NCBI GenBank assembly: GCA_016295145.1
Contig: JAEDLR010000007.1
Span: forward strand, 1-45,818
From: Oscillospiraceae bacterium
Lineage (GTDB): Bacteria > Bacillota > Clostridia > Oscillospirales > Ruminococcaceae
Direction of reading: 5' to 3'
Length of the DNA: 45,818 nt
Positions within the stretch are counted from its first letter, which is position 1, and the number at the start of each line of letters is the position of its first letter. Below are positions 8,635 through 17,434 of the stretch, piece by piece. A model generated the notes under the pieces. It searched no databases. It had not been told where the DNA came from and worked only from the letters and a program-made list of their open reading frames with translations. The position numbers were made by a program, and so were the translations under genes.

Positions 8635-9339
8635 TTAGCTCCAGCGTCTGCGCTCAAACACGCGGATGGTCAGGAAATTGAAGATCACCGCTACGCTGAC
8701 ATAGAACAAGACGGTGGTAATATTGAACAGACCGCAAGTCACAGAATAATATCTGGTGTAGAATGAGAGCGATTTGAGAACATTTGCCAACCACTCCCAT
8801 GTTACATTGTTTGCGATCATATCAATCAAGTACATTGCCAGCATGACAACAAAACTCAGCACGGCTGCGACGATTTGATTCTCGGTGAGGGTAGATATCA
8901 ACGCACCGACGGAAATCAGAGCCATGCCCAACAGGAGTTGTGCAAGGAAATTCGCAAAAACGATGCCCCACTCCACCGTGCCGTAGCTGCTGAGGATCAG
9001 CGCATAGAGAAAAGGCATTGCAATGGCAATTGCATAAAGGGTCAGTGCGGCAAAATACTTGCCAAAGACGATCTCGCCCAGACTGACAGGAGCTGTCAGC
9101 AAGCCCTGCTCGGTTTTTTGTTTTTTCTCCTCACTGAAAAGTCGCATGGTGAGAAGCGGAATCAGGAACACGCAAATCATGAACATATTCTGGAACAATG
9201 CCGACATATCTGTCGTAGCGTATGACAGACAGTAGCCGTAGAAGAAATAGCCACTGATGAGCCAGAACACTGCCAGGAAAATATATGCGACACCGGAGGT
9301 AAAGTACGCACCGATTTCGCGTCTGTAGATCGCACCCAT
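8635..9339 (-). CDS. ABC-2 type permease (GldF-like)
   Basis: 234 residues with about six hydrophobic helices. The segment LFSEEKKQKTEQGLLTAPVS between helices 2 and 3 is the conserved cytoplasmic coupling motif of GldF/NosY-type ABC-2 permeases. The start has a strong GGAGG ribosome binding site inside the end of the ATPase gene, and the ATG overlaps the ATPase stop by one base (TAATG), so the two products are made together. It should pair with the ATPase as the membrane channel of the four-gene complex. Confidence 0.88.
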   Translation of the reverse strand: MGAIYRREIGAYFTSGVAYIFLAVFWLISGYFFYGYCLSYATTDMSALFQNMFMICVFLIPLLTMRLFSEEKKQKTEQGLLTAPVSLGEIVFGKYFAALTLYAIAIAMPFLYALILSSYGTVEWGIVFANFLAQLLLGMALISVGALISTLTENQIVAAVLSFVVMLAMYLIDMIANNVTWEWLANVLKSLSFYTRYYSVTCGLFNITTVLFYVSVAVIFNFLTIRVFERRRWS

Positions 9340-10325
9340 TACTCGTTACCTCCGTTCTCTTGTGGGGTGGGCGGCGTGCTGGGAATCGTAATGCCTTCGC
9401 CCATCGTAATCTTCAGGAACACATCCTCTAGCGTCATTTCAGCAGACCGCAGCATCAACAGCGGCCAACCATGCTCGGAAAGGATGCTGAACAACGAACG
9501 GCGAATATCAGAACCTGCAACGGCCTCCAGTTCGTACTCATACACACCCGGCTCACGCTCCATATCGGCGCGGCAATACTTAATGCCGTTGATATTACGC
9601 AGTGCTTTAACGATTTCCTCGCGAGGACCTTCAATTCTTGCGATCACGCGGTGGTCGGTGGAAATGTTCTTCGAGAGGTTATCGGTGGTATCATGGGCAG
9701 CAATAGTGCCATGGTTAATGATGATGATTCTGTCGCAAACTGCCTGAATTTCGCTGAGGATATGGGAAGAAAGGATCACAGTATGATTCTTGCCCAGCTT
9801 TTTGATCAGGGTACGGATCTCCATGATCTGCTTGGGGTCAAGGCCAACGGTTGGTTCGTCCAGAATTAACACGGGGGGATTGCCCACCAGCGCCTGCGCA
9901 AGACCCACACGCTGCTTGTAACCTTTGGAAAGATTCTTGATGATACGATCCTGCACATCATGCACCTTACACAGCGCCATCACTTCATTGAGATGGGCGC
10001 GGCGGGGCAGCTTGCATTTTTTCAGGTCATAGATATAGTTCAGATAGCCCTTGACGGTCATATCCAGATACAGAGGGGGCAGTTCGGGGAGATAGCCGAT
10101 ATAGGATTTCGCCTGAATGGGATTCTCCAGAATGTCCACACCATTAATCAGTGCCTGACCTGAGGTAGAGGAAATATAGCCCGTGAGCATATTCATAGTG
10201 GTGGACTTACCTGCGCCGTTTGGCCCGAGAAAGCCCAGTATCTCTCCATCGTGGACAGTGAAGCTGATATCATTGACTGCGCGTTTATCGCCGTAATGTT
10301 TGGTCAGATTCCGCACTTCAATCAT
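9339..10325 (-). CDS. ABC transporter ATPase (GldA-like)
   Basis: ATP-hydrolysing subunit of the adjacent ABC-2 system, 328 residues. Walker A GPNGAGKST, signature LSKGYKQR, Walker B VLILDEP with TVGLDP, and switch histidine in ILSSHIL are all intact. About 90 residues follow the nucleotide-binding domain, typical of GldA/CcmA-type exporters. The ATG at 10325 is preferred over the one at 10334 because AAAGG directly abuts the latter but is 9 bases from the former. It is the first gene of the island, downstream of the inverted-repeat element at 10366-10513; I found no convincing promoter there. Confidence 0.9.
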   Translation of the reverse strand: MIEVRNLTKHYGDKRAVNDISFTVHDGEILGFLGPNGAGKSTTMNMLTGYISSTSGQALINGVDILENPIQAKSYIGYLPELPPLYLDMTVKGYLNYIYDLKKCKLPRRAHLNEVMALCKVHDVQDRIIKNLSKGYKQRVGLAQALVGNPPVLILDEPTVGLDPKQIMEIRTLIKKLGKNHTVILSSHILSEIQAVCDRIIIINHGTIAAHDTTDNLSKNISTDHRVIARIEGPREEIVKALRNINGIKYCRADMEREPGVYEYELEAVAGSDIRRSLFSILSEHGWPLLMLRSAEMTLEDVFLKITMGEGITIPSTPPTPQENGGNE

Positions 10326-10365
10326 TGCATTCATCCTTTCGTATTACAATTTTGCATTTGCTGTA

Positions 10366-10513
10366 CCTAGGGCAATACCGCACAAAGAAGACCCAGAGAA
10401 CTTGTACCGGATCAGCTTGCAATACGCAGGATTCTGCATCGTTTTCACATAACCTGATGCAGAATCCTGACAGCGCATCTATGGCACAATCCTTGCGGGG
10501 GTATCACCCTAGG
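10366..10513. repeat. 148-bp nested inverted-repeat element upstream of the ABC island
   Basis: Outer arms CCTAGGGCAATACCGC (10366-10381) and GCGGGGGTATCACCCTAGG (10495-10513) are imperfect inverted repeats. Inside them is a perfect 14-bp inverted repeat, CAGGATTCTGCATC (10427-10440) with GATGCAGAATCCTG (10456-10469), around a 15-base loop. No coding potential or T-run follows. It could be a structured 5' leader of the ABC operon or a small non-autonomous mobile element; no clear target duplication and no second copy were seen in the window. Confidence 0.5.
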
Positions 10514-10577
10514 AGAATTCTCACTGAATTATTGTAATCTTTTCATGTGAAAGTTTCGTGTACAACGCACGAAAAAA

Positions 10578-11495
10578 TCACTCAAATATCTGTCCTTGGG
10601 CATCCCGCAGCAGAGCGCGCCGCTTTTTGATATCTTCCTGAATCTGCGCAGCCAGCGCATCAATGGAAGGATAACGGGATTCGGAACGCAGAAAGCTGCG
10701 CAAGGTCACACACAGACGCTTTCCGACCAGATCACCGTTCCAATCCAGAAGATGGGTTTCGGCGATGGGTCTGCTACCACCTGTAACGGTGGGTCTGGTA
10801 CCGATATTGGTAATTGCAGGTACACAAACATCATTGATCTGTGCAAAAGATGCGTACACTCCGTGGTAAGGCACGCACTGCCATGATTCAAAGGACTGAT
10901 TGGCAGTAGGGAATCCGATGGTTCTGCCAATCTGATTGCCCAGTTCCACGTGACGGTCAATGCGATAATCGCTGCCAAGCAGAGTATTAGCCTGCTGCAC
11001 CTGTCCGCTTTCCAGCAAAAAACGAATCTTTGCAGACGAAACAGGGCTGCCGTCGGCATCGCACAGATGGGGAACCAGCACGACCTGAAAACCGTATCGC
11101 TGACCCATACGCACCAATGCTTCTGTGTTGCAAGCAGCATTTCTGCCAAAACGAAAATCTTCGCCGCAGACTACCGCATCTACCTGCAAACGATCCTTAA
11201 GCAATTGGGAACAAAACGCATCACCGTCCAACGTATGCATTTCGCTAAAGGATAAGGGATACACGGCATGGGCACCGCACTGTGTCAGCAGCAGTTCACG
11301 CTGTCTGTTATCATAAAGATACCGCAGGGTTCTGCCCTGCTTACCGGGCATCGTTTCCACCGCAAAGGTTACAACATGGCACTGCCCCATGGACACCGCC
11401 TGTGAAAGCACTCTGCGGTGACCGAGATGCACGCCGTCAAACACACCCAATGCAGCAACAATGCGTTCTTTGGAAGCCTTGGTTTCCTGCATCAT
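10578..11495 (-). CDS. ribF: Bifunctional riboflavin kinase / FAD synthetase
   Basis: Makes FMN from riboflavin and then FAD in the cytoplasm. The 305 residues fit the family. The N-terminal nucleotidyltransferase shows GVFDGVHLGHR and CGEDFRFGR, and the C-terminal flavokinase shows GRTIGFPTAN, GVYA, NIGTRPT and ETHLLDW. The start at 11495 has GAGGA with 8-base spacing and lies one base after the truB stop. As in many Bacillota, ribF closes the rbfA-truB part of the nusA-infB operon. The 243 bases downstream contain the inverted-repeat element but no gene. Confidence 0.93.
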   Translation of the reverse strand: MMQETKASKERIVAALGVFDGVHLGHRRVLSQAVSMGQCHVVTFAVETMPGKQGRTLRYLYDNRQRELLLTQCGAHAVYPLSFSEMHTLDGDAFCSQLLKDRLQVDAVVCGEDFRFGRNAACNTEALVRMGQRYGFQVVLVPHLCDADGSPVSSAKIRFLLESGQVQQANTLLGSDYRIDRHVELGNQIGRTIGFPTANQSFESWQCVPYHGVYASFAQINDVCVPAITNIGTRPTVTGGSRPIAETHLLDWNGDLVGKRLCVTLRSFLRSESRYPSIDALAAQIQEDIKKRRALLRDAQGQIFE

Positions 11496-11496
11496 A

Positions 11497-12399
11497 TCAT
11501 CGTTCCTCAAAATTTTTGAATACACGCAAAAGCTGTTCTTCACGGTCTGCCTGTGCAAGCCCAATAAACGCTCCTGCCGCATCATAGACAGTATAACGGT
11601 CTGCGCCAGAAATACCGCGCAGATGGTCAAGGGAAAGCTTTACGCCGTTGCGGTACAGCTGAGCCTGCCTCTCGGATAGGGTCAGTCTCGGCAGATCTGC
11701 AAACAGCGACTGCGTTGGTTTCAACGCCTCTGTCAGTCTGCCCTGCGCCATGATTTGTTCCACCTCGGAAAAGGTAAGCGCGTCTGCAAGCGGATATCCG
11801 CATGCCATTGTGCGCGTCAGCGAGATCATACAGGCACCGCAGCCCAGTGCAGCACCCATATCATGGAGAATGGTACGCACATAGGTTCCCTTGCCGCAGG
11901 TGATCTCCAATACGCCCTCCCCTGCTGGCCCATCGTAGCAAGCCAGGGTGATATCATACACTGTGACATTACGAGCGGCACGGGCAACGGTTTTGCCCTC
12001 CCGCGCCAGATCATACAACCGCTTTCCGTTGATCTGCACGGCAGAGTACATCGGCGGCACCTGTTGAATCGTACCTACAAACTGCGGCAAAACCGCTTCG
12101 AGCATTTCTTTGGTAATATGCACCTCGGCGGTGGACAAAACGGTTCCGGTGCTATCCTGTGTATCGGTGACCGTGCCCAGACGGAAGCCAGCGCGATATG
12201 CCTTGGTCTCCACGGGTAAGATATCGCAAGCTTTTGTGGCAGAACCTACCAAAACGGGCAACACTCCCTCTGCCATGGGGTCAAGTGTACCCGTATGCCC
12301 CAATCTGCGGATTTTTAAGATACCGCGCAGTTTTGCAATCACATCAAAAGATGTGAAATCGCGGGGCTTATTCATGATTAAAACACCACTGATACTCAT
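11497..12399 (-). CDS. truB: tRNA pseudouridine(55) synthase
   Basis: Isomerises U55 in the T-arm of tRNAs. 300 residues. The catalytic Asp40 lies in GHTGTLDP, preceded by the N-terminal LIMNKPRDFTSFDV motif; later motifs include QVPPMYSAVQINGKRLYDLAR and CGKGTYVRT. The C-terminal 60 residues form the PUA-like tail. The start codon overlaps the nrnA stop (ATGA), so translation is coupled. It is part of the rimP-ribF operon. Confidence 0.94.
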   Translation of the reverse strand: MSISGVLIMNKPRDFTSFDVIAKLRGILKIRRLGHTGTLDPMAEGVLPVLVGSATKACDILPVETKAYRAGFRLGTVTDTQDSTGTVLSTAEVHITKEMLEAVLPQFVGTIQQVPPMYSAVQINGKRLYDLAREGKTVARAARNVTVYDITLACYDGPAGEGVLEITCGKGTYVRTILHDMGAALGCGACMISLTRTMACGYPLADALTFSEVEQIMAQGRLTEALKPTQSLFADLPRLTLSERQAQLYRNGVKLSLDHLRGISGADRYTVYDAAGAFIGLAQADREEQLLRVFKNFEER

Positions 12400-13355
12400 G
12401 CGTTCAGCATCGCCTCCGACACTTCCATCAGCATTTTACAAACCGCTTCTGGTGTACCCTCAGCAATGGAACAACCCCCTGCCTTGACATGGCCGCCGCC
12501 GCCAAAATGACGACAGATCACAGAAACATCGGCATGATCACCAGCGCGCATAGAGATACGGTAGCCGCCCTCGGGCTGTTCTTTCACAAGAATACCAATC
12601 TCCACCCCTGCAATTTGCAACGGCAGATTGGAAGCACCGTCAACCTCATTGGCAGAAACACCCAGCTCCTCCATCCACACATAGGGCAGATACAGCAGCG
12701 CGATACGGTCATCGGCGGACATCTGCACCGCCTGCATCAGGCGTGCATCCAGAGCCATACGCCCCTTGGATTTCACATCAAACAACTGACGGTTCAGCGA
12801 TGCATAGGGTAAATCAAACATACGCTTCAGATCTGCCACGGCAGCAAAGGTATCTGCCCCTGCGTTACTGAACTTGAAGCAACCGGTGTCCGTTGCCATA
12901 CCCGTATACAAGCACAGAGCAATCTGCTTTGTGATGGGAAACTGCATGGATTTCAAAAGCGTATACAGCGCCTCACAGGCAGCAGAAGCATTGGGATTCC
13001 AGAAATTTGCCGCAGCATAGCCTGTATTAGAGATGTGGTGGTCGATACAAAGGTCGATCTTCCCCTCGTACTGCTCACGCAGATCGCCCAGAAGCTGCAA
13101 GTCCGCAACATCTACAGCAATGACCGTCTGCGGCGCGAATTCTTCAAATTCCACGCCCTCGATCAGAAATCGATACATGGGGGGAATGGGGTCAGCGCAG
13201 CAAACACGGGCACGCACCCCAAAGGCAGTCAGCACAGCATACAGTGCATAGCCACTGCCGATACAGTCGCCATCCGGCGAACGGTGAATGAGAATATGCA
13301 CATCGGAGCATTCACGCAGAAAGGCTGCGGTCTGTCCGGCATTGAGCAGGTTCAT
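12396..13355 (-). CDS. nrnA: DHH-family oligoribonuclease / pAp phosphatase NrnA
   Basis: Degrades 2-5 nt RNAs and dephosphorylates pAp in the cytoplasm. 319 residues from the ATG at 13355; a TTG one codon upstream sits at a better distance (7 bases) from GGAGG and may be the real start. DHH motifs: HRSPDGDCIGS (His24, Asp28, Asp30), VAVDVAD, and CIDHHIS (Asp105-His106-His107). The DHHA1 domain ends with FGGGGHVKAGG. It sits between rbfA and truB, the usual place in Bacillota, where it may recycle RNA fragments and sulfur-assimilation by-products. Confidence 0.92.
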   Translation of the reverse strand: MNLLNAGQTAAFLRECSDVHILIHRSPDGDCIGSGYALYAVLTAFGVRARVCCADPIPPMYRFLIEGVEFEEFAPQTVIAVDVADLQLLGDLREQYEGKIDLCIDHHISNTGYAAANFWNPNASAACEALYTLLKSMQFPITKQIALCLYTGMATDTGCFKFSNAGADTFAAVADLKRMFDLPYASLNRQLFDVKSKGRMALDARLMQAVQMSADDRIALLYLPYVWMEELGVSANEVDGASNLPLQIAGVEIGILVKEQPEGGYRISMRAGDHADVSVICRHFGGGGHVKAGGCSIAEGTPEAVCKMLMEVSEAMLNA

Positions 13356-13430
13356 CAAAAGCGTTCCTCCGCATAGGAAAACAGGAAATTTTGCATCTTG
13401 GCAGACACAACGCTCCTGTTTTCAGTGATT

Positions 13431-13811
13431 TCAGGTATCTTCCTGTTGCAGGTCACGGGGCGCACCGCCGACAAGTCCCAGATCATTCAGCTTTTCGCTG
13501 ATATCTGCTGCATATGCAATGGAATCATCAGGAATAAAGTGCAGTTCGGGAGATTTCCGCATATCAAGCCGTGAAAACAACTCTCTGCGGATATATCCTG
13601 CTGCGGAGCGCAGACCCTCACAGGATTTTCTTGCAGCATCCATGCCCTGCATGGCGGAAACATACACCTTGCAATGTCCCATATCACCTGCAAGCTCAAT
13701 GCGCACGATGGTCAGCATGGGGGCAATGCGAGGATCCTTGAGCGTGGGCAGAATTGCCGTCAGCTCGCGGAGAATGTCCTCAGATGCACGCCCAAGTTTA
13801 AATCCTGCCAT
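13431..13811 (-). CDS. rbfA: 30S ribosome-binding factor A
   Basis: Late 16S rRNA maturation factor with a KH-like fold; 126 residues, typical length. Recognised by the first segment FKLGRASEDILRELTAIL, the conserved KDPRI and the middle VYVSAM segment. AAAGGAG lies five bases before the ATG. It follows the 81-residue unknown gene and precedes nrnA in the operon. The 75-base gap to nrnA contains a 10-bp AT-rich inverted repeat without a clear T-run. Confidence 0.92.
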   Translation of the reverse strand: MAGFKLGRASEDILRELTAILPTLKDPRIAPMLTIVRIELAGDMGHCKVYVSAMQGMDAARKSCEGLRSAAGYIRRELFSRLDMRKSPELHFIPDDSIAYAADISEKLNDLGLVGGAPRDLQQEDT

Positions 13812-13853
13812 AGTTTCTCCTTTCGGATAGCAGCCGTTGCATTCGGTTTGCGA

Positions 13854-14099
13854 TTAAAACTGAATGGTGCTATCGGGGTCGGGATTATAATAATCGCCGG
13901 TGGTTTCGGTTTCGTTAAAGAAGCCCTCGTTATCAAAGATCGTTTCCTGATCCTCTGCTTCGGAAACGCTCAGTTCGCCCAGAATAATGCGCTTGACGGT
14001 ATCAAAAAACATGATGTCGATGGGCCCCAGTTCTTCCCACGCAAGAGCTTCGTTACAATATTGTACCATATCGGCATTGCTCATTCTATCGTTATCCAT
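13854..14099 (-). CDS. 81-residue acidic protein of unknown function between infB and rbfA
   Basis: I do not recognise this protein. It is strongly acidic, with no signal peptide, membrane segment or Cys. A helical-looking first half (DMVQYCNEALAWEELGPID) is followed by a low-complexity acidic and polar tail (EAEDQETIFDNEGFF, then DYYNPDPDS). GGAGG lies 10 bases before the ATG. The gene is 75 bases after infB and 42 bases before rbfA, inside the translation operon and on the same strand, so it is very likely expressed with ribosome-assembly factors. The acidic character would suit binding to a basic ribosomal partner, but that is speculation. Confidence 0.7.
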   Translation of the reverse strand: MDNDRMSNADMVQYCNEALAWEELGPIDIMFFDTVKRIILGELSVSEAEDQETIFDNEGFFNETETTGDYYNPDPDSTIQF

Positions 14100-14174
14100 G
14101 ATGAATTATCCTCCAATCAACGTATTTCAGGTCTCACTTATATTCACTTTCGGAATTTGTCGGGTGGTAAGCGA

Positions 14175-17069
14175 TTACTCCTCGCGGTACTCCTCCATAC
14201 GGAATGCCTCAAGGATATCGCCCTCCTTCATATCGGAGAACTTCTCAAGGGAGATACCACACTCGTAGCCAGATGCCACTTCCTTGACATCGTCCTTGAA
14301 GCGGCGCAGCGAGTCGATTTTATCCTCGCTGATAACGATACCGTCACGCACAACGCGGATCTGGCACTGACGATTGACCTTACCTTCCAGAACATAGCAT
14401 CCTGCAACGGTGCCCACACTGGAGATATGATACACCTGACGCACCTCGATACGGGCATCCTGCACCTCGCGATACTTGGGCGCAAGCATACCCTTCATAG
14501 CGGTGCTGATCTCCTCGATTGCATCGTAAATGATACGGTACAGGCGGATATCCACACCATCTCTTGCGGCGGTCTCAGCAGCAACGGGCATGGGTCGCAC
14601 ATTAAATCCCACGATGATTGCATTGGACGAGGTGGCAAGCATCACATCGCTCTCGGAGATAGCACCCACCGCGCCGTGGATCACGGAAACGCGCACTTCA
14701 TCGTTGGACAGACGCTCCAAAGACTGCTTAACAGCCTCCACAGAGCCTTGCACATCTGCCTTGACGATGATGGGCAGCTCTTTCATTTCGCCCTCGGCAA
14801 TCTGGGAGAACAAATTATCCAGCGTCACCTTACGGAAGTTACGGAACTGCTCCTCTTTTGCCTCATGCTTGCGCTGCTCTACCAGTTCTCTTGCCAAACG
14901 CTCATCTTCAACGGCATTGAACGTATCGCCTGCGCTGGGCACTTCTGCAAGCCCTGTAATCTCCACAGGCACAGAGGGACCTGCTTCGGTTACGACCTCA
15001 CCCAAGTGGTTGGTCATGACTCTGACCTTACCCACGGCAGTACCTGCAATAATCACATCGCCGGTATGCAGTGTACCGTTCTGCACCAGAATGGTGGCGA
15101 TGGGTCCTCTGCCCTTATCCAAACGCGCCTCAATAACGGTACCCTTTGCATGACGGTTCGGATTTGCTTTCAGCTCTGCCATTTCGGCAACCAGCAGCAC
15201 ATTCTCCAACAGCTCGTCAATACCAATACCGGTTTTCGCGGAAACGGGAACACAAATGGTATCGCCGCCCCACTCCTCGGGAACAAGCTCATGCTCGGTA
15301 AGCTGCTGCTTGATACGCTCGGGATTTGCACCCTCCTTATCCATCTTGTTGATGGCAACCACCACCGTGATGCCTGCTGCTTTTGCATGGTGGATGGATT
15401 CGATGGTCTGAGGCATGATGCCGTCATCGGCAGCCACCACCAGAATGGCAATATCTGTGATGTTCGCGCCACGGGCACGCATAGCAGTAAATGCTTCGTG
15501 ACCGGGCGTATCCAGGAACGTAATTGTCTTGCCGTTATGCTTGACCTGATATGCACCGATATGCTGTGTGATACCGCCCGCTTCGGATGCGGTCACATTT
15601 GCATGACGGATGGTATCGAGAATGGAAGTTTTACCGTGGTCGACATGGCCCATAACGACCACAACGGGGCAACGCTCCTCCAGAGAATCGGCATCGTCCT
15701 CCTCATCCTCAATCAGACGTTCCTCAATGGTCATCACAACCTCATGGACAACTTTTGCACCCAGTTCCTCTGCCACCAGAGAAGCGGTATCAAAGTCGAT
15801 CTCCTCGTTGATGGTAGCCATGACGCCCAGACCCATCAGCTTCTTCATGACATCGCGCACCTGCACCTTCAGGCGGGATGCCAGTTCGCTGACCACGATG
15901 GTATCGGGGATCAGCACCTTGAGCTGCTGCTTTCTGGCGCGTTCCAGTTCCAGACGACGCAGCTTCTCCGCCTCGGTCTCACCACGCTGCTTGCTGGAGT
16001 GCTGCTGCTGCTTTCTCTGCTGAGATTTCTGCGTGATCTTCTGCTTTTTGGATGCATTGCCAAAGGCATCTCTGCCGCGACCCTGAGGGGCAATCTGCTC
16101 ATAACGCTCGTTATACTTATCGAGATCTACATAGGAACCTCTGGTATCCACGGTGCGTCTGGGCTGACCTGCAGGAGATTCAGTGGTTGCAAAATCCACT
16201 TGCAGCTTGGTGCGCTCGCCGCGCTCCTGTGCCTTTGCAGGCTTTTTGGGCTGCTTATGTGTACGGCGATCGGACTGCGCTGGTGCTGCCTGTGCGACAG
16301 GTGTTGCAACCTTCGGTTGCTCTGCTGTCTTGCGGGCAGGGGTCGGAGCGGGTGCACTCTGCTTGGGGGCAGCCTGCTCACTGACAGGTGCGCTCTGAGG
16401 CTTGGGCTGCGTTTTTTGCGTTGCAGCGGCTTTCTGCGCGTTCTGCTTTTGCTGCTTTTTCTGCTGCTGCCGTGCATTACGCTCTGCCTGCTGCTTTGCA
16501 TACTGCTCGGCACGCTCTCTTGCGCGGCGCTCGGTTTCTGCAGCAGTCAGCACACGGGGTTTCTCCTGCGCAGGAGCCGGTACGGGTGCTGCCTCCTGCA
16601 CGGGTGCTGCTGTCTTTGTCTCAACAGGGCTCACCGATGTTTCCTGCACGGGCGCAGCTTCCTTTACAGAAACAACCTCTTTTACCGGTGCAGATTCCTT
16701 TTCAGGTTCTGCTTCTTTGATAGGCTGATTCTTTACCTTGGGCGCAGCCTGCTTCTGCTTACTGGTTTTTTCAGACTGCTCCGTCTTTTTCGAAGGCTGA
16801 ATACGCTGGGGTTTTGCAGCGGATTTCTTTGCCTCAACCGGCTTTTTCTCCTCCACTGCGCCGCCCTCACGGCGATTCTCGAAGTAGGCATCAAAGCTTT
16901 CAACCTGATGCGCCTTGGTGAATTGCTCCAGAATGGTATTCATCTCCTGCTCATTCAGAGAGGACGACGGTTTCTTGGGCTTATCGCCGCCGAGCATATC
17001 AATGACATCCTGTGCAGACAGATTGAGATCCGCTGCAAAATCGCTCACCTTTGTTTTCATTGTTGGCAT
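14175..17069 (-). CDS. infB: Translation initiation factor IF-2
   Basis: GTPase that brings initiator tRNA to the 30S subunit and promotes 50S joining. 964 residues, at the long end because of an extended Ala/Pro/Lys/Glu/Gln-rich linker (about 60-330) after the N-terminal VSDFAADLNLSAQDVIDML helix bundle. A second IF2_N-like segment (VVSELASRLKVQVRDVM) precedes the G domain. G motifs: GHVDHGKTS (from residue 474), DTPGHEAF and NKMD. The start at 17069 is preferred over the ATG at 17075 because AGGAGG is 8 bases from the former and only 2 from the latter. A very long open frame on the opposite strand here is a codon-bias shadow. Confidence 0.96.
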   Translation of the reverse strand: MPTMKTKVSDFAADLNLSAQDVIDMLGGDKPKKPSSSLNEQEMNTILEQFTKAHQVESFDAYFENRREGGAVEEKKPVEAKKSAAKPQRIQPSKKTEQSEKTSKQKQAAPKVKNQPIKEAEPEKESAPVKEVVSVKEAAPVQETSVSPVETKTAAPVQEAAPVPAPAQEKPRVLTAAETERRARERAEQYAKQQAERNARQQQKKQQKQNAQKAAATQKTQPKPQSAPVSEQAAPKQSAPAPTPARKTAEQPKVATPVAQAAPAQSDRRTHKQPKKPAKAQERGERTKLQVDFATTESPAGQPRRTVDTRGSYVDLDKYNERYEQIAPQGRGRDAFGNASKKQKITQKSQQRKQQQHSSKQRGETEAEKLRRLELERARKQQLKVLIPDTIVVSELASRLKVQVRDVMKKLMGLGVMATINEEIDFDTASLVAEELGAKVVHEVVMTIEERLIEDEEDDADSLEERCPVVVVMGHVDHGKTSILDTIRHANVTASEAGGITQHIGAYQVKHNGKTITFLDTPGHEAFTAMRARGANITDIAILVVAADDGIMPQTIESIHHAKAAGITVVVAINKMDKEGANPERIKQQLTEHELVPEEWGGDTICVPVSAKTGIGIDELLENVLLVAEMAELKANPNRHAKGTVIEARLDKGRGPIATILVQNGTLHTGDVIIAGTAVGKVRVMTNHLGEVVTEAGPSVPVEITGLAEVPSAGDTFNAVEDERLARELVEQRKHEAKEEQFRNFRKVTLDNLFSQIAEGEMKELPIIVKADVQGSVEAVKQSLERLSNDEVRVSVIHGAVGAISESDVMLATSSNAIIVGFNVRPMPVAAETAARDGVDIRLYRIIYDAIEEISTAMKGMLAPKYREVQDARIEVRQVYHISSVGTVAGCYVLEGKVNRQCQIRVVRDGIVISEDKIDSLRRFKDDVKEVASGYECGISLEKFSDMKEGDILEAFRMEEYREE

Positions 17070-17092
17070 AGGCATTACCTCCTATATGTTCT

Positions 17093-17434
17093 TCAAATAT
17101 CAGTCATGCTTTGTTCGTCACAAGCATCCGCTGAAAGCATTCTCATCATTGCTGCGGCAAAGCCGCTATCCACAACGCCGAACACGGCGGTACGCTTGGT
17201 AAAATACGCGATCATATCCTGCATGGAAAAGGGTAGCTTTTCACAGGGAATCCCACTGCAATAATAGCGGATTTCCTTTTCCGTTTTCGGTGCGCAATCC
17301 GATGCAAGCAGCACACAATATACATGATCTTTCTGTGCTGCCTCCTTCACAGGATCAAAGCCAAGCAACAGTTTGCCTGCTTTGCGGCACATGGTCATAG
17401 AGGATATCAGCTTGCTTGCGGCTGCGTCATTCAT
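17093..17434 (-). CDS. ylxQ: L7Ae/L30e-family ribosomal protein YlxQ
   Basis: 113-residue kink-turn RNA-binding protein of the L7Ae family. The pattern SSMTMCRKAGKLLLGFDPVKEA, then VLLASDCAPKT, and a C-terminal FGVVDSGFAAAMM is typical of YlxQ/RplGA. Its first 8 bases overlap the end of ylxR, and it lies 17 bases before the infB start region, the normal Bacillota order nusA-ylxR-ylxQ-infB. Its exact role is unsettled even in model species. Confidence 0.9.
   Translation of the reverse strand: MNDAAASKLISSMTMCRKAGKLLLGFDPVKEAAQKDHVYCVLLASDCAPKTEKEIRYYCSGIPCEKLPFSMQDMIAYFTKRTAVFGVVDSGFAAAMMRMLSADACDEQSMTDI

Noticed and set aside
10554..10574. Hairpin TTTCGTG/CACGAAA just after the ribF stop
   Set aside because: The T-run lies before the stem on the minus strand rather than after it, and the stem is only 7 bp, so I do not call it a terminator.
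13377..13423. 10-bp inverted repeat GAAAACAGGA/TCCTGTTTTC between rbfA and nrnA
   Set aside because: 27-base loop, AT-rich stem and no T-run after it; it would also cut a conserved operon. Probably not functional.
13674..17264. A 1196-codon open frame on the plus strand
   Set aside because: It lies opposite infB and rbfA, whose motifs are unmistakable. The Gln/Ala/Glu-rich codons of infB create a stop-free Cys/Leu-rich antisense frame with no ribosome binding site and no domain.
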